Positions 16,696 through 24,635 are shown, counted from the stretch's first letter. The stretch is DNA of 38,681 nt from Pelagibius sp. (GCF_028289705.1 NZ_JANQOI010000073.1:1-38681); one strand, 5' to 3'. Notes: a model not told the origin generated them from the letters alone. Translations and numbers: made by a program.

Positions 16696-17361
16696 CTAAC
16701 CGAGCAGGGGCTCCAGGAAATCGAGGGTCCGCCGTCGGGCCAGATCGGCGCTCTCGGCGTGGTAGGAGCCGCGCAGATCGCAGTTGAATCCATGGCCGGC
16801 GGGATAGGTGAAGAAGGGGCAGTCCGGATGGGCCGCCTGGACCGCCTGAGCCTGCTCCAGGGGGATGCCCTGGTCCTGCTCGCCGAAGTGAAACATCACC
16901 GGACAGTTCGGCGCCTCGTTGCGGAACTCGTAGATGTGGCCGCCGTAAAAGCAGACGGCGGCGGCGGGCGAGAGGCGGCAGGCCGCCAGCCAGGCGATGG
17001 AGCCGCCCCAGCAATAGCCAACCACGCCGACCGCGCCGGCTTCCGCCGCGAGGCTCATGGCCGCGGTGACGTCATAGACCGTGGCCTCCCAGCTCACCTG
17101 CGGCCGCAGGGCGCGGCCCTCGGCAACGCCGGCCTCGTCGTAGCCGAGTTCGATGCCCGGGCGGATCCGGTCGAAGAGGGCCGGAGCCACCGCCAAATAG
17201 CCTTCGGCGGCGAAGCCGTCGGCGACGGCGCGGATGTGCGCGTTGACCCCAAAGATCTCCTGAACGATCACCAGCCCGCCGCGGACCTCTCCCTCCGGAC
17301 GTGCCACATAGGCCGCCAGTTCATGGCCGTCGCCGGCCGTGATTTGCGCTCTCTCCCCCAT
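16696..17361 (-). CDS. Dienelactone hydrolase family protein
   Basis: The 221-aa alpha/beta hydrolase has the dienelactone hydrolase triad: Cys117 in GYCWGG, Asp163 in FGEQDQGIP and His190 in PAGHGF, plus the family glutamate in VQEIFGVN near residue 35. A cysteine nucleophile is the mark of this family, as opposed to serine esterases. There is no signal peptide, so it is probably cytosolic. No other chlorocatechol or aromatic-ring degradation genes are nearby, so the true substrate is unclear and may be another lactone or ester. Confidence 0.92.
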   Translation of the reverse strand: MGERAQITAGDGHELAAYVARPEGEVRGGLVIVQEIFGVNAHIRAVADGFAAEGYLAVAPALFDRIRPGIELGYDEAGVAEGRALRPQVSWEATVYDVTAAMSLAAEAGAVGVVGYCWGGSIAWLAACRLSPAAAVCFYGGHIYEFRNEAPNCPVMFHFGEQDQGIPLEQAQAVQAAHPDCPFFTYPAGHGFNCDLRGSYHAESADLARRRTLDFLEPLLG

Positions 17362-17595
17362 GATCCTTCCCCGTACGGCTTCGCTTGCCGGGGAACCACG
17401 CGGCGAAGGGTTGCCCGCAAGCCGGTTTCGACTCCTGCGATCATGCCTCGATTCGCCAGGGCGAAGCAGCCCCTGATTGGCCGGCGGCGTTCTCTTTCTC
17501 GTGAATTCCCTGGCGCCGTGCCGGAGGCTGCTAGATTGTTGAACGAGATGCGTGGTCGACCAAATTTGGAGCGACCGCGTTAAACGCTGGCAGCA

Positions 17596-18543
17596 ATGGG
17601 TCCTTCATTGATTCCCGCGCTACAAAAACTTGAAGAGTCTAACCGGGTGTTGGTTGTCGGCTGCGGCGGTGGCTTCGATGTCTATGCGGGCATTCCTATC
17701 GCAACCCGGTTGCTCGCCAGTGGTAAGACCGTGGTCCTGGCCAATCTGTCTTTTGCAGCCCTGCCAAGGAGTGGTGCGGAGAAAGTTTTACCGTCGATCT
17801 GGCGCATCGACAGGCAATGCCGCGATCTGCCCTACTTTCCGGAGAAATGGGTTTCAGAATGGCTCGCCCGGCGCGACCTCGCGCTCCCGATCTATGCGTT
17901 TGAAAGATCAGGGCCGAGAGAGCTTTCAGCAGGCTACCGGCAGATTATCTCCGAGCACGAAGTCGACCTCGTGCTGCTGATCGATGGTGGCACTGACAGC
18001 GTTATTTTTGGCGATGAACCCGGGCTTGGCACCGTGGTGGAGGACGCTGTTTCGGTCGTTGCCGCGAGTGCTGCTACCGAAAAATTCATCATGCTCGCTT
18101 CGATTGGCTTCGGGATCGATCATTTCCACGGAATTTCCCATCACTCGTTCTTGCAGAACACAGCACATTTGATCCGTGACGGCGGATTTCTGGGAACGTT
18201 CTCGCTGACGGCCAACACGGATGAAGCCAATGACCTGATGGACCTGGTTGAGCATGCGAACCGGCGGCAGCCCGCACATCGGAGTATCGTCATGAACTCC
18301 ATTGTCAGTGCAATGCGGGGTGAATTCGGCGACTATCACGCGACGGATCGAACATCCGGTTCGGAATTGTTTATTAATCCGCTTATGGCTCAATACTGGT
18401 TCTACAGTGCCCATCATCTGGTTCGGCGAATGGCCTATGCGACGGAGCTCCTGGAGGCTCAATCCTGGGAGGAGGCGCAGGCGATCATTGAAAGAACCAG
18501 CCAAGCGATGACACGCCGCCCGCGCCTGCCTATTCCTCTCTAG
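17596..18543 (+). CDS. DUF1152 domain-containing protein
   Basis: The 315-aa product matches the DUF1152 family: a glycine-rich start VVGCGGGFDVYAGIPIATRL (residues about 20-39), the acidic motif LIDGGTDSVIFGDEPGLGT (about 128-145) and IGFGIDHFHGISHHSF. The histidines and aspartates in these motifs suggest a metal or nucleotide site, but no reaction is established for the family. No Shine-Dalgarno is obvious before the ATG. The coding DNA is visibly poorer in G and C than the genes around it, with many A/T-ending codons, which hints at horizontal acquisition. Confidence 0.85.
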   Translation: MGPSLIPALQKLEESNRVLVVGCGGGFDVYAGIPIATRLLASGKTVVLANLSFAALPRSGAEKVLPSIWRIDRQCRDLPYFPEKWVSEWLARRDLALPIYAFERSGPRELSAGYRQIISEHEVDLVLLIDGGTDSVIFGDEPGLGTVVEDAVSVVAASAATEKFIMLASIGFGIDHFHGISHHSFLQNTAHLIRDGGFLGTFSLTANTDEANDLMDLVEHANRRQPAHRSIVMNSIVSAMRGEFGDYHATDRTSGSELFINPLMAQYWFYSAHHLVRRMAYATELLEAQSWEEAQAIIERTSQAMTRRPRLPIPL

Positions 18544-18583
18544 ACGCTGTTCAATGATTGCAGTCCGAGCGCTTGGGTGCCGG

Positions 18584-18742
18584 CTAAGCGATGACGGCGG
18601 CCAGGACGGCGAAGACTGCGGCCCAGAGGCCGGCCAGCGCGCCCGCGATCACGCACAGCGACCGCTTCAGCGACGATCTGATGAGGCGCACGTTGCGCGG
18701 TTGTTCTGCGTCCGGTTTGAAAGGGAACGCCGGTTCCGACAT
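18584..18742 (-). CDS. 52-aa single-pass membrane protein, paralog 1
   Basis: The frame codes for 52 residues starting MSEPAFPFKPDAEQPRNV and ending in a hydrophobic helix (SLCVIAGALAGLWAAVFAVL). The start is preceded by CGGGTGAGCAG, identical to the leader of a second 52-codon frame at 18951-19109. The two proteins align without gaps and share 18 residues, including the RSL and AGLW motifs at the start of the helix. The likely topology is a cytosolic basic N-terminus and one C-terminal membrane helix. I recognise no family. Paralogy with equal length argues that it is a real gene. Confidence 0.68.
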   Translation of the reverse strand: MSEPAFPFKPDAEQPRNVRLIRSSLKRSLCVIAGALAGLWAAVFAVLAAVIA

Positions 18743-18823
18743 CTGCTCACCCGACCCCTGTGACGACCCCTGAAGGATCAGGGTCAAGGGGCGCCATGGC
18801 CAATCGGCAGTGCCGAACTGGTG

Positions 18824-18838
18824 ATAGGAAATTCCTAT
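18824..18838. promoter_or_regulatory. 15-bp palindrome between the twin 52-aa genes
   Basis: ATAGGAA-A-TTCCTAT has perfect 7-bp arms around one base and stands out in a GC-rich context. It lies 82 bp upstream of paralog 1 and could be an operator for it. No second copy was noticed in the window. Confidence 0.35.
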
Positions 18839-18950
18839 GAAGGAGCTGTTTTGTGGGAGGGCGGGGATTTCGATCCAGGGGGCCGACCTGCCTTACCCAG
18901 GCCGGTCCGGCTGCCGGAAACCGATGGGCCCGCTGAGCGGGAAACCCGGT

Positions 18951-19109
18951 TTACGGGATGATCGCGGCCGCGCCGGCGATGATAGCGCCCCAGAGGCCCG
19001 CGCTCGCCGTGCCGATAAACAGCAAGGAGCGTCTGCGTGACCACTTCTCCAAGGCCGGCGCCTGGCTGTGTTGACCGGCCTGTTCAAAGGAAAGCGAAGC
19101 GTCTGTCAT
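18951..19109 (-). CDS. 52-aa single-pass membrane protein, paralog 2
   Basis: An ATG at 19107-19109 opens 52 codons, MTDASLSFEQAGQHSQAPAL at the start and a membrane helix at the end (SLLFIGTASAGLWGAIIAGA followed by AAIIP). Its length, helix position, RRSL/AGLW motif and ribosome-site leader CGGGTGAGCAG match paralog 1, 208 bp further along the same strand. DNA identity is modest, so the duplication is old and both copies have been kept, a sign of selection on the protein. No known family was recognised. The short size and single helix fit a regulatory or structural small membrane protein. Confidence 0.68.
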   Translation of the reverse strand: MTDASLSFEQAGQHSQAPALEKWSRRRSLLFIGTASAGLWGAIIAGAAAIIP

Positions 19110-19485
19110 CTGCTCACCCGCCTGTTGGTCGCTGCCTTCCTTTGATCTAGGGCGATTGCGCGGAAAACCAATCGGGAGATGCCGGGAATTTGATAGAGGG
19201 TCCCGATGTCGTGAAGCGGCCTGTCGGATCGGCGCCGGCGGTTGGCGCGGAACCCGGGGGGCGATCGAGGGAGGCGCGCGCCCTCCGCCAGCGGGTTCGA
19301 AATGCGCCTAATCCGCGAATTATCTCTTCCAAATATCCGCTCTGCGCGATAGCGTTGCCGGCAGGACGAAGGACGCAGATCCGTAGCGAAGCAGCAGGCC
19401 CGACGGGGCACGGTTCATGTCTCAGTCGCCCGCCGCCGACTGCGGTTGGGGTCATCAATCGATTGAAAAATATAGAGGATATGAG
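19110..19485. other. Intergenic stretch with no recognised gene
   Basis: This 376-bp gap separates divergent genes, paralog 2 (minus) and a YajG-like lipoprotein gene (plus), so it should hold both promoters. The part near 19315-19350 is locally AT-richer. Open frames across it show no protein-like pattern. No repeat or RNA gene was seen. Confidence 0.5.
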
Positions 19486-20079
19486 ATGAAGGGTTGGTTT
19501 TCGGTCTGCCTTGCGGGTCTTTTGCTCTCCGGTTGCGCGTTCGGCAACCGCGATGCCGACCTCAGCTATCCTCCGCCCACGCAAAGCGGCGTTGTCTCGG
19601 CGGCCGAGGCCAGCACCGCCCCGGAACCGCGCGGGGTGATCTACCTGGAGGACTTTGAGGATCTGAGGCCCGACAAAGAGGTCGTCGGGCATGTCAGGAA
19701 CGGGTTCGGCATGAAGACCGCCGAAGTCATTGCGACTCGCGACGTGACCGAATGGGTTCGGGAAGCCTTGTCGCATGAACTGGAAGCAGCGGGGTATCGC
19801 GTCGAGGATGCCGGTGGGGCGTCAGCAGATGCGATGACGCTCTCCGGCGACGTCATCCGTGTCTACTGTGATGCCTATCTCAGCTACGACGGCGAGGTGA
19901 CCTTGCGGGTCGAGGCCACGAAGGCGGGAGAGGGTCTTATCGACCGCAGCTACTCAGGCAGCGGATCGGCGGGCCTGAATCTTGCCGCAACCGGTGATTC
20001 CTACTCGCAGTCCCTGTCCTTGGCCCTGCGCGAGGCGCTCCAAGAACTTATCTCCGATCTCGCCGCCCAGGGAGCCTGA
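19486..20079 (+). CDS. YajG-like lipoprotein
   Basis: The 197-aa product has a lipoprotein signal with lipobox LLSGC and the lipidated cysteine at residue 17. The mature part resembles the YajG family of envelope lipoproteins: IYLEDFEDLRPDKEVVGHVR, NGFGMKTAEVIATRDVTEWV, then REALSHELEAAGYRVED and a beta-rich C-terminal half. The match to YajG is by pattern and is moderate. The start at 19486 has GAGG upstream; an in-frame extension to 19417 would displace the signal peptide. Its stop is 33 bp from the convergent stop of another lipoprotein gene. Function unknown. Confidence 0.8.
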   Translation: MKGWFSVCLAGLLLSGCAFGNRDADLSYPPPTQSGVVSAAEASTAPEPRGVIYLEDFEDLRPDKEVVGHVRNGFGMKTAEVIATRDVTEWVREALSHELEAAGYRVEDAGGASADAMTLSGDVIRVYCDAYLSYDGEVTLRVEATKAGEGLIDRSYSGSGSAGLNLAATGDSYSQSLSLALREALQELISDLAAQGA

Positions 20080-20112
20080 CCCCGCGGGCTCCCGTCCGCG
20101 GCGCGACGCGGT

Positions 20113-20751
20113 TCACAGGGTATCGGCCAGTCCTGCGGCTGCGCGCCTTTCTTCCAGGCGTGCCAACTCTTCATCGCGCGCGTCTGCCAGGTCCTTGCCG
20201 CTGTCCTCGCAGGAAATCTCTCTTTCGCGATCCTCGCAGCGGCGAACGGCCGCATCGATCTGCTCTTGCCAGCGCGCCTCGATTTCCTGCCGGCGTTCAC
20301 CGAACCAGGCATCCCTGGCATCGACCGAGTCGAAGACCAGCGGTTCCATGGGCAGGAAGAGCCGTTCCGGGTAGACCTGTCCGGCGCCGCTGGCACCGTC
20401 GATCAGGATGCCGATGCTCCCACCGAGCAGGATATTGCCGAAGATCCAGCCGTCGGCCTCCGTATCGAGGTAGGCGACATGGCGGTGATAGTCCTCGGCC
20501 TCGCAGATCACCGTGATGGGTGCGGCCTTGGCCGGCAGGTTCACCATGGCCGGAGTCAGCACCTGGTGGATGTAGTGATGCCCGTAGAACTTGCAGACCA
20601 CCGCGGGGGGGTCGGTTTCGATGTTGGTCTCGGTGACGTTGGTGCTGGCGATGCTGGCGCAGCCGCCGGGCAGGAGCAGACCGGCAAGCACCAGCGCCTC
20701 TCGCAGCCGCGATGTCACAGCCGTCGCGAAAAGGGTCTCTTTCCTGACCAT
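20113..20751 (-). CDS. Lipoprotein with glycine-rich membrane-like segment
   Basis: The 212-aa product has a signal peptide with lipobox LLPGGC, cysteine at about residue 31. The middle carries WIFGNILLGGSIGILIDGAS followed by GAGQVYPERLFLPM, a pattern common in small proteobacterial lipoproteins that follow a PEGA-like beta domain (GHHYIHQVLTPAMVNLPAKA). The C-terminal third is a charged helix rich in Glu and Arg with two cysteines, probably a coiled coil. It likely sits at the cell envelope. It converges on the YajG-like gene with 33 bp between stops. No specific role can be given. Confidence 0.78.
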   Translation of the reverse strand: MVRKETLFATAVTSRLREALVLAGLLLPGGCASIASTNVTETNIETDPPAVVCKFYGHHYIHQVLTPAMVNLPAKAAPITVICEAEDYHRHVAYLDTEADGWIFGNILLGGSIGILIDGASGAGQVYPERLFLPMEPLVFDSVDARDAWFGERRQEIEARWQEQIDAAVRRCEDREREISCEDSGKDLADARDEELARLEERRAAAGLADTL

Positions 20752-21095
20752 CCGTCTGCCTGACCTCCTGTTTGCTTCCCGGTCGTTCGCCGCGCCGCCG
20801 GGTGACGCTAGGCTAGCGGGCAGCGGCGGGAAAATCCATTGCCGGCATAAAACCCCAGCGTTTGTACTGCGCCGATGCTCGGGGTGAGCCGGCAGCTTGC
20901 GTGCCCCTGGGCTGTCCCAGCTCCGGGCTCATCCTCTGCCGCCCGCCGCCGCTTGCTTTCGCTCCTGCGAAGAAGGTGAGAAACTGGGCCTATCCGGACA
21001 CGAATTGCCTGCTGTCCGGACACCGAAATCCTTGGAATCCCGGCGCATTTCCCTCATGTCGCGGGGCGGTGAGCCGCGAGAAAGCATATCGAGCT
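20752..21095. other. Intergenic stretch before the RHH/EF-hand gene
   Basis: This 344-bp gap lies between a minus-strand lipoprotein start and the RHH/EF-hand start, so promoters for both should lie here. Two overlapping open frames cross it without protein-like character. No convincing promoter, repeat or RNA was found by eye. Confidence 0.5.
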
Positions 21096-21908
21096 ATGAG
21101 CAAGAAAACCGAAACCATCGAACTGCGGGTCTCCCCCGAGCTCAAGTCCGACCTGGGCGCGCTGAGCCGGGACCGAGGCCAGCCGATGAGCGAGACCATT
21201 CGCCAGCTCATTGCCCGCGAGGTCGCAGCCACCGCTCAAGGCAAGACAATCCAAGGAGATTTTGGAATGAGCACCAGGGCACAAGGGCGCCGCCTCGCGA
21301 CGGCCGGCGCGGTCGCATTGACGCTGGCCGGCGTGGGTTTCGCAATCGCGGCCCAGTCCGATGCCTACGCACAGGCGGAGGCGCGCCGGACCTTCGCGGA
21401 GTTCGACGTCAACGCCGACGGCAAGGTCACGCGCGACGAGGTCGGGCAGGTCATGCAGGAGATGATCGGCGAATTCAGGGCCGCGGCGCCGTCCGGCGGT
21501 ACGCCGGCCTGCCAGGCGGCGCTGAAGGACTTCGAAGCGTCGCTGGAGGCGATCGCCGGCGCCGAGTTTTCGGACATGGATGCCAACGGCGACGGCGAAG
21601 TGGTCTATGCGGAGGTGCGCGCCGCCATGGTCGCGGACCGCCAGGCGGAGTTCACCAGCCTGGACGAAAACGGCGACGGCGCGATCGCGTTCGCCGAGTT
21701 CTCGAAGATCGACGCGCTGTTCGAGGACGAGGACGAAACGGCAGAGGACGACCTCTTTGCGGCCGGCGAGGCGGCCTGCTTTGCCGAAGACGAGGGTCTG
21801 GAGCCGCTCGACAGCGCGTTCGAGGCCCGCATCCTGCGGATCGAGTTCGCCGAACTGGACCAGAACATGGACGGCAGCCTGACCCGTTCGGAGTTCGTCT
21901 CAAACTGA
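21096..21908 (+). CDS. Ribbon-helix-helix / membrane segment / four EF-hand protein
   Basis: The frame from ATG 21096 codes for 270 aa. Residues 5-45 look like a CopG-type ribbon-helix-helix DNA-binding domain: strand TIELRV, helix SPELKSDLGALSRDRG, helix PMSETIRQLIAREVA. A hydrophobic segment follows at about 67-87 (LATAGAVALTLAGVGFAIAA) and ends in AYAQA, which could be a signal-peptidase site. The rest holds four canonical 12-residue EF-hand loops: 104-115, 162-173, 190-201 and 255-266, each with Asp1, Asn3, Asp5, Gly6 and Glu12. A second start at 21267 (residue 58) has a perfect AAGGAG eight bases upstream and would give a plain secreted EF-hand protein. The gene may therefore make two products, or one start may be unused. 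Confidence 0.78.
   Translation: MSKKTETIELRVSPELKSDLGALSRDRGQPMSETIRQLIAREVAATAQGKTIQGDFGMSTRAQGRRLATAGAVALTLAGVGFAIAAQSDAYAQAEARRTFAEFDVNADGKVTRDEVGQVMQEMIGEFRAAAPSGGTPACQAALKDFEASLEAIAGAEFSDMDANGDGEVVYAEVRAAMVADRQAEFTSLDENGDGAIAFAEFSKIDALFEDEDETAEDDLFAAGEAACFAEDEGLEPLDSAFEARILRIEFAELDQNMDGSLTRSEFVSN
21253..21269 (+). promoter_or_regulatory. Internal Shine-Dalgarno and start codon
   Basis: AAGGAG at 21253-21258 is followed after eight bases by ATG at 21267, in frame with the upstream RHH reading. It is a stronger ribosome site than the one before 21096. It decides whether the EF-hand protein is made alone with its own signal peptide. Confidence 0.6.
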
Positions 21909-21918
21909 AGCGGTGAAG

Positions 21919-21946
21919 GCGCGGGCCACGGCGGCCCGCGCATTTC
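21919..21946. terminator. Terminator between convergent EF-hand and ychF genes
   Basis: GCGCGGGCC and GGCCCGCGC form a perfect 9-bp stem with loop ACGGC, followed by ATTTCT on the plus strand. It is 10 bp after the EF-hand stop and 24 bp before the ychF stop, so it may serve both. Confidence 0.72.
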
Positions 21947-21970
21947 TCCCGGCCGCCCGCGCGGCAGCGT

Positions 21971-23068
21971 TCACACGTTGAAGCGGAAGTGGAAGACGTC
22001 GCCGTCGGCGACCACGTAGTCCTTGCCCTCGGCGCGCATCTTGCCGGCGTCCTTGGCGCCCTGCTCGCCGTTGCAGGCCACGAAGTCGTCGTAGGTGATG
22101 GTCTCGGCGCGGATGAAACCGCGCTCGAAGTCGGTGTGGATGACACCGGCGGCCCTGGGGGCGCGGCTGGTCCGCCGCACGGTCCAGGCCCGCGCCTCCT
22201 TGGGCCCGACGGTGAAAAAGGTGATGAGGTCGAGAAGCTCGTGGCCGGCGCGGATCACCCGGGCCAGGCCGGTCTCCTCCAGGCCGAGGCTCTCCAGGAA
22301 CTCCCGCTTCTCCGCCGGGTCGCCGAGGGCCGCCACCTCGGCCTCGATGGCCGCGGAGATGACGACGCAGGCGCCGCCGGTTTCCGCCGCGCGCTGCGCC
22401 ACCAGGGCCGAATAGTCGTTGCCGTCCGCCGCCGAGTCTTCATCCACATTGGCGGCATAGAGCACCGGCTTGGCGCTGAGGAGCTGCAGTTGGCGAAAGG
22501 CCGGCTTCTGGTCGTCGCTGACGGCCACGCTGCGCGCCGGCCTGCCGTCTTCCAGGGCGGCGATCACCGGCTCCAGCACCGCGAGGCGTTCCTTTGCCTC
22601 TTTGTCGTTGCCGCGGGCCCGTTTGACCGCGGCCTCGCGCTGCTTTTCCGCCGACTCAAGATCCGCCAGCAGCAGCTCGGTCTCCACCGTCTCGGCATCG
22701 CGGATCGGGTCCACGGAGCCGTCCACGTGGGTCACCTCGCCCTCGAAGCAGCGCAGGACGTGGACGATGGCGTCGACCTCACGGATGTTGGTGAGGAACT
22801 GGTTGCCCAGGCCCTCACCCTTTGAGGCGCCGCGCACCAGCCCGGCGATGTCGACGAACTCCAGATAGGTGGGGATCACCTTGGCCGATTTGCCGATTGC
22901 CGCCAGCCGGTCGAGGCGCGGGTCGGGCACCGGCACCCGGCCCACGTTGGGCTCGATGGTGCAGAAGGGATAGTTCGCCGCCTCCGCCGCCGCGGTCTCG
23001 GTCAGCGCGTTGAAAAGGGTGGACTTGCCGACGTTGGGCAGCCCGACGATGCCGCAGTTGAAGCCCAT
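21971..23068 (-). CDS. ychF: Redox-regulated ATPase YchF (OLA1 family)
   Basis: This 365-aa P-loop protein of the Obg/OLA1 group hydrolyses ATP rather than GTP and is linked to ribosomes and stress responses. The P-loop GLPNVGKST is at residues 9-17, followed by [20 protein letters not shown] and the switch region [16 protein letters not shown]; the base-specificity segment reads YAANVDE. The C-terminal TGS domain ends [17 protein letters not shown], as usual. It follows pth by 3 bp, the common alphaproteobacterial order rplY-pth-ychF, and so shares their transcript. Confidence 0.97.
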   Translation of the reverse strand: MGFNCGIVGLPNVGKSTLFNALTETAAAEAANYPFCTIEPNVGRVPVPDPRLDRLAAIGKSAKVIPTYLEFVDIAGLVRGASKGEGLGNQFLTNIREVDAIVHVLRCFEGEVTHVDGSVDPIRDAETVETELLLADLESAEKQREAAVKRARGNDKEAKERLAVLEPVIAALEDGRPARSVAVSDDQKPAFRQLQLLSAKPVLYAANVDEDSAADGNDYSALVAQRAAETGGACVVISAAIEAEVAALGDPAEKREFLESLGLEETGLARVIRAGHELLDLITFFTVGPKEARAWTVRRTSRAPRAAGVIHTDFERGFIRAETITYDDFVACNGEQGAKDAGKMRAEGKDYVVADGDVFHFRFNV

Positions 23069-23071
23069 GGA

Positions 23072-23737
23072 TCAGCCGCCCTCGCCGGCGGAAGAGGAGG
23101 GCGCGGTGTCCTCGGCAGCCTCATCGTCCTTGACGGCACCGTCCTTGCGCTTCGGCGGCTTGGGGCGGGGGGGATTGATGGCCTCGGCGACCCGCGACAT
23201 GAATCGCGGGGCATCGCCGGCGCAGAGGCTGGGGATCTCCGCCGCCACGGCGTCCAGCAGCTTCTCCACCCAGGCTTGGTCGGACTTGCCGAAGTCGTTC
23301 AGCACATGGCTGTGCACCAAATCCTTTTCGCCGGGATGGCCGACCCCCAGGCGCACCCGCCAGAAGTCGCGCCCGATGTGGGACTCGATGCTGCGGATGC
23401 CGTTGTGGCCGCCGCTGCCGCCGCCGCATTTGACCCGCAGCTTGTTGGGCGCCAGGTCGATCTCGTCATAGAGAACGATGACGTCTTCCGGCTCCAGTTT
23501 GAAGAAGCGCAGCGCCTCTCCAACGGCCCGGCCGGACTCGTTCATGTAGGTCTGGGGCTTCATGGCCAGGACTTTCCCGTTGGCGAGGCGACCCTCGGCG
23601 GTTTCCGCCTGGAAGCGTTTGCGCCAGGGCTGAAAGCCATGGCGGCGGACGATTTCGTCCACCGCCATGAAGCCGATGTTGTGCCGGTTCTGCGCGTAGC
23701 GGGGGCCCGGATTGCCGAGCCCGACAAGCAGCAGCAT
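23072..23737 (-). CDS. pth: Peptidyl-tRNA hydrolase
   Basis: Pth releases peptides from peptidyl-tRNAs dropped by ribosomes. The family start [20 protein letters not shown] carries the catalytic histidine (His19 or His20 region, NRHN), and [14 protein letters not shown] and the [12 protein letters not shown] segment are intact. At 221 aa it is longer than the enterobacterial form because of a low-complexity charged tail after about residue 187 (Pro/Lys then Glu/Asp/Ser rich), which is frequent in alphaproteobacteria. It lies 42 bp after rplY and 3 bp before ychF. Confidence 0.96.
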   Translation of the reverse strand: MLLLVGLGNPGPRYAQNRHNIGFMAVDEIVRRHGFQPWRKRFQAETAEGRLANGKVLAMKPQTYMNESGRAVGEALRFFKLEPEDVIVLYDEIDLAPNKLRVKCGGGSGGHNGIRSIESHIGRDFWRVRLGVGHPGEKDLVHSHVLNDFGKSDQAWVEKLLDAVAAEIPSLCAGDAPRFMSRVAEAINPPRPKPPKRKDGAVKDDEAAEDTAPSSSAGEGG

Positions 23738-23779
23738 GCGGGCCTCCCGTCTCGCTGGGTCGGAGTCTCGGCCGGAGCG

Positions 23780-24475
23780 CTAGCTTTCGCTGCTCTCGCC
23801 CTCGCCGGAAGGCTCGGCCGGGGTCTCGCCCTCACCCTCGGGTGCCGCCTCGCCTTCGCCTTCGCCCTCAGCCGCCGCCTCGGCAGCCTCGAGGGCCTCG
23901 TCGCGCACCACGGTCGGGGCGGCGATGGTGGCGATGGTGAAGTCGCGGTCGGTGATGGTCGGCTCCACGCCGTCCGGCAGGCTCACCATGGAGATGTGTA
24001 CGCCGTCGCCGATGCTGAGACCGGTGAGGTCGACCTCGATCTGCTGGGGAATGGCGTCGGCCCGGCAGGACAGCTCGATCTCGTAGCGCACCACGTTCAG
24101 GACGCCGCCTTCGGTGAGGCCCGGGCAGTCCTTTTCGTTGAGGAAGCTCACCGGCACCTGGACGGTCACGCTGGTGGCCGCCGAGACGCGCAGGAAATCA
24201 ACATGCACCGGCTGGTCGGTCACCGGGTCGAACTGCACGTCGCGGGGCAGAACGCGCTCGGCCTTGCTGCCGACCTTGACGTCGAACAGGGTGGAGAAGA
24301 AGCTACCGCTGTTCAGCAGCTTGTTCAGCGCCCGGTTCTCCAAGGAAATCATCACGGGGTCCTTTTTGGCACCATAGATCACGCCGGGCACCTGGCCGGC
24401 GCGACGTGCTGCCCGGGCTGGCCCCTTCCCGGCCCGTTCCCGCTCGGCGGCGGGAAGCTCGATCACGTCAGACAT
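23780..24475 (-). CDS. rplY: 50S ribosomal protein L25 (TL5/Ctc type)
   Basis: The 231-aa protein has the N-terminal 5S-rRNA-binding L25 domain (GKGPARAARRAGQVPGVIYG, then ALNKLLNSGSFFSTLFDVKV) and the C-terminal beta domain of the long TL5/Ctc form (GDGVHISMVSLPDGVEPTI). The tail is rich in Glu, Ala and Gly and looks disordered. It is first in the rplY-pth-ychF cluster. Upstream, a GCCCC/GGGGC hairpin separates it from prs, so it may have its own promoter in the 160-bp gap. Confidence 0.95.
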   Translation of the reverse strand: MSDVIELPAAERERAGKGPARAARRAGQVPGVIYGAKKDPVMISLENRALNKLLNSGSFFSTLFDVKVGSKAERVLPRDVQFDPVTDQPVHVDFLRVSAATSVTVQVPVSFLNEKDCPGLTEGGVLNVVRYEIELSCRADAIPQQIEVDLTGLSIGDGVHISMVSLPDGVEPTITDRDFTIATIAAPTVVRDEALEAAEAAAEGEGEGEAAPEGEGETPAEPSGEGESSES

Positions 24476-24494
24476 CTCTGTCGCTCCTCAGATC

Positions 24495-24511
24495 AAAGCC
24501 CCTCTCGGGGC
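24495..24511 (-). terminator. Short terminator-like hairpin between prs and rplY
   Basis: Read on the minus strand, GCCCC-GAGA-GGGGC is followed by TTTGAT, a small intrinsic-terminator shape 125 bp after the prs stop and 23 bp before the rplY start. It could also be part of the rplY leader. Confidence 0.5.
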
Positions 24512-24635
24512 AGATGGGCGCCGGCTACCGTGGCCCCGCCCGCTTGTCCGACCCGGCCTCCAGGGGTGCCGGCGTCGGGTCTCATGAAACGCGTTTCCCG
24601 CGGCCCGATGACGGCCGCACCGTAATTTCCTCCGG

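Noticed and set aside
16457-17014. Minus-strand frame reading VIAGLVPAIH and MDPRDKPEGDD
   Set aside because: These peptides are the translation of repeat copy A and appear again in copy B; they are a known kind of spurious annotation in alphaproteobacteria.
20897-21916. A 339-codon frame overlapping the RHH/EF-hand gene in another phase
   Set aside because: Its Arg/Gly-rich translation shows no motif, while the chosen phase has an RHH domain and four EF-hand loops.
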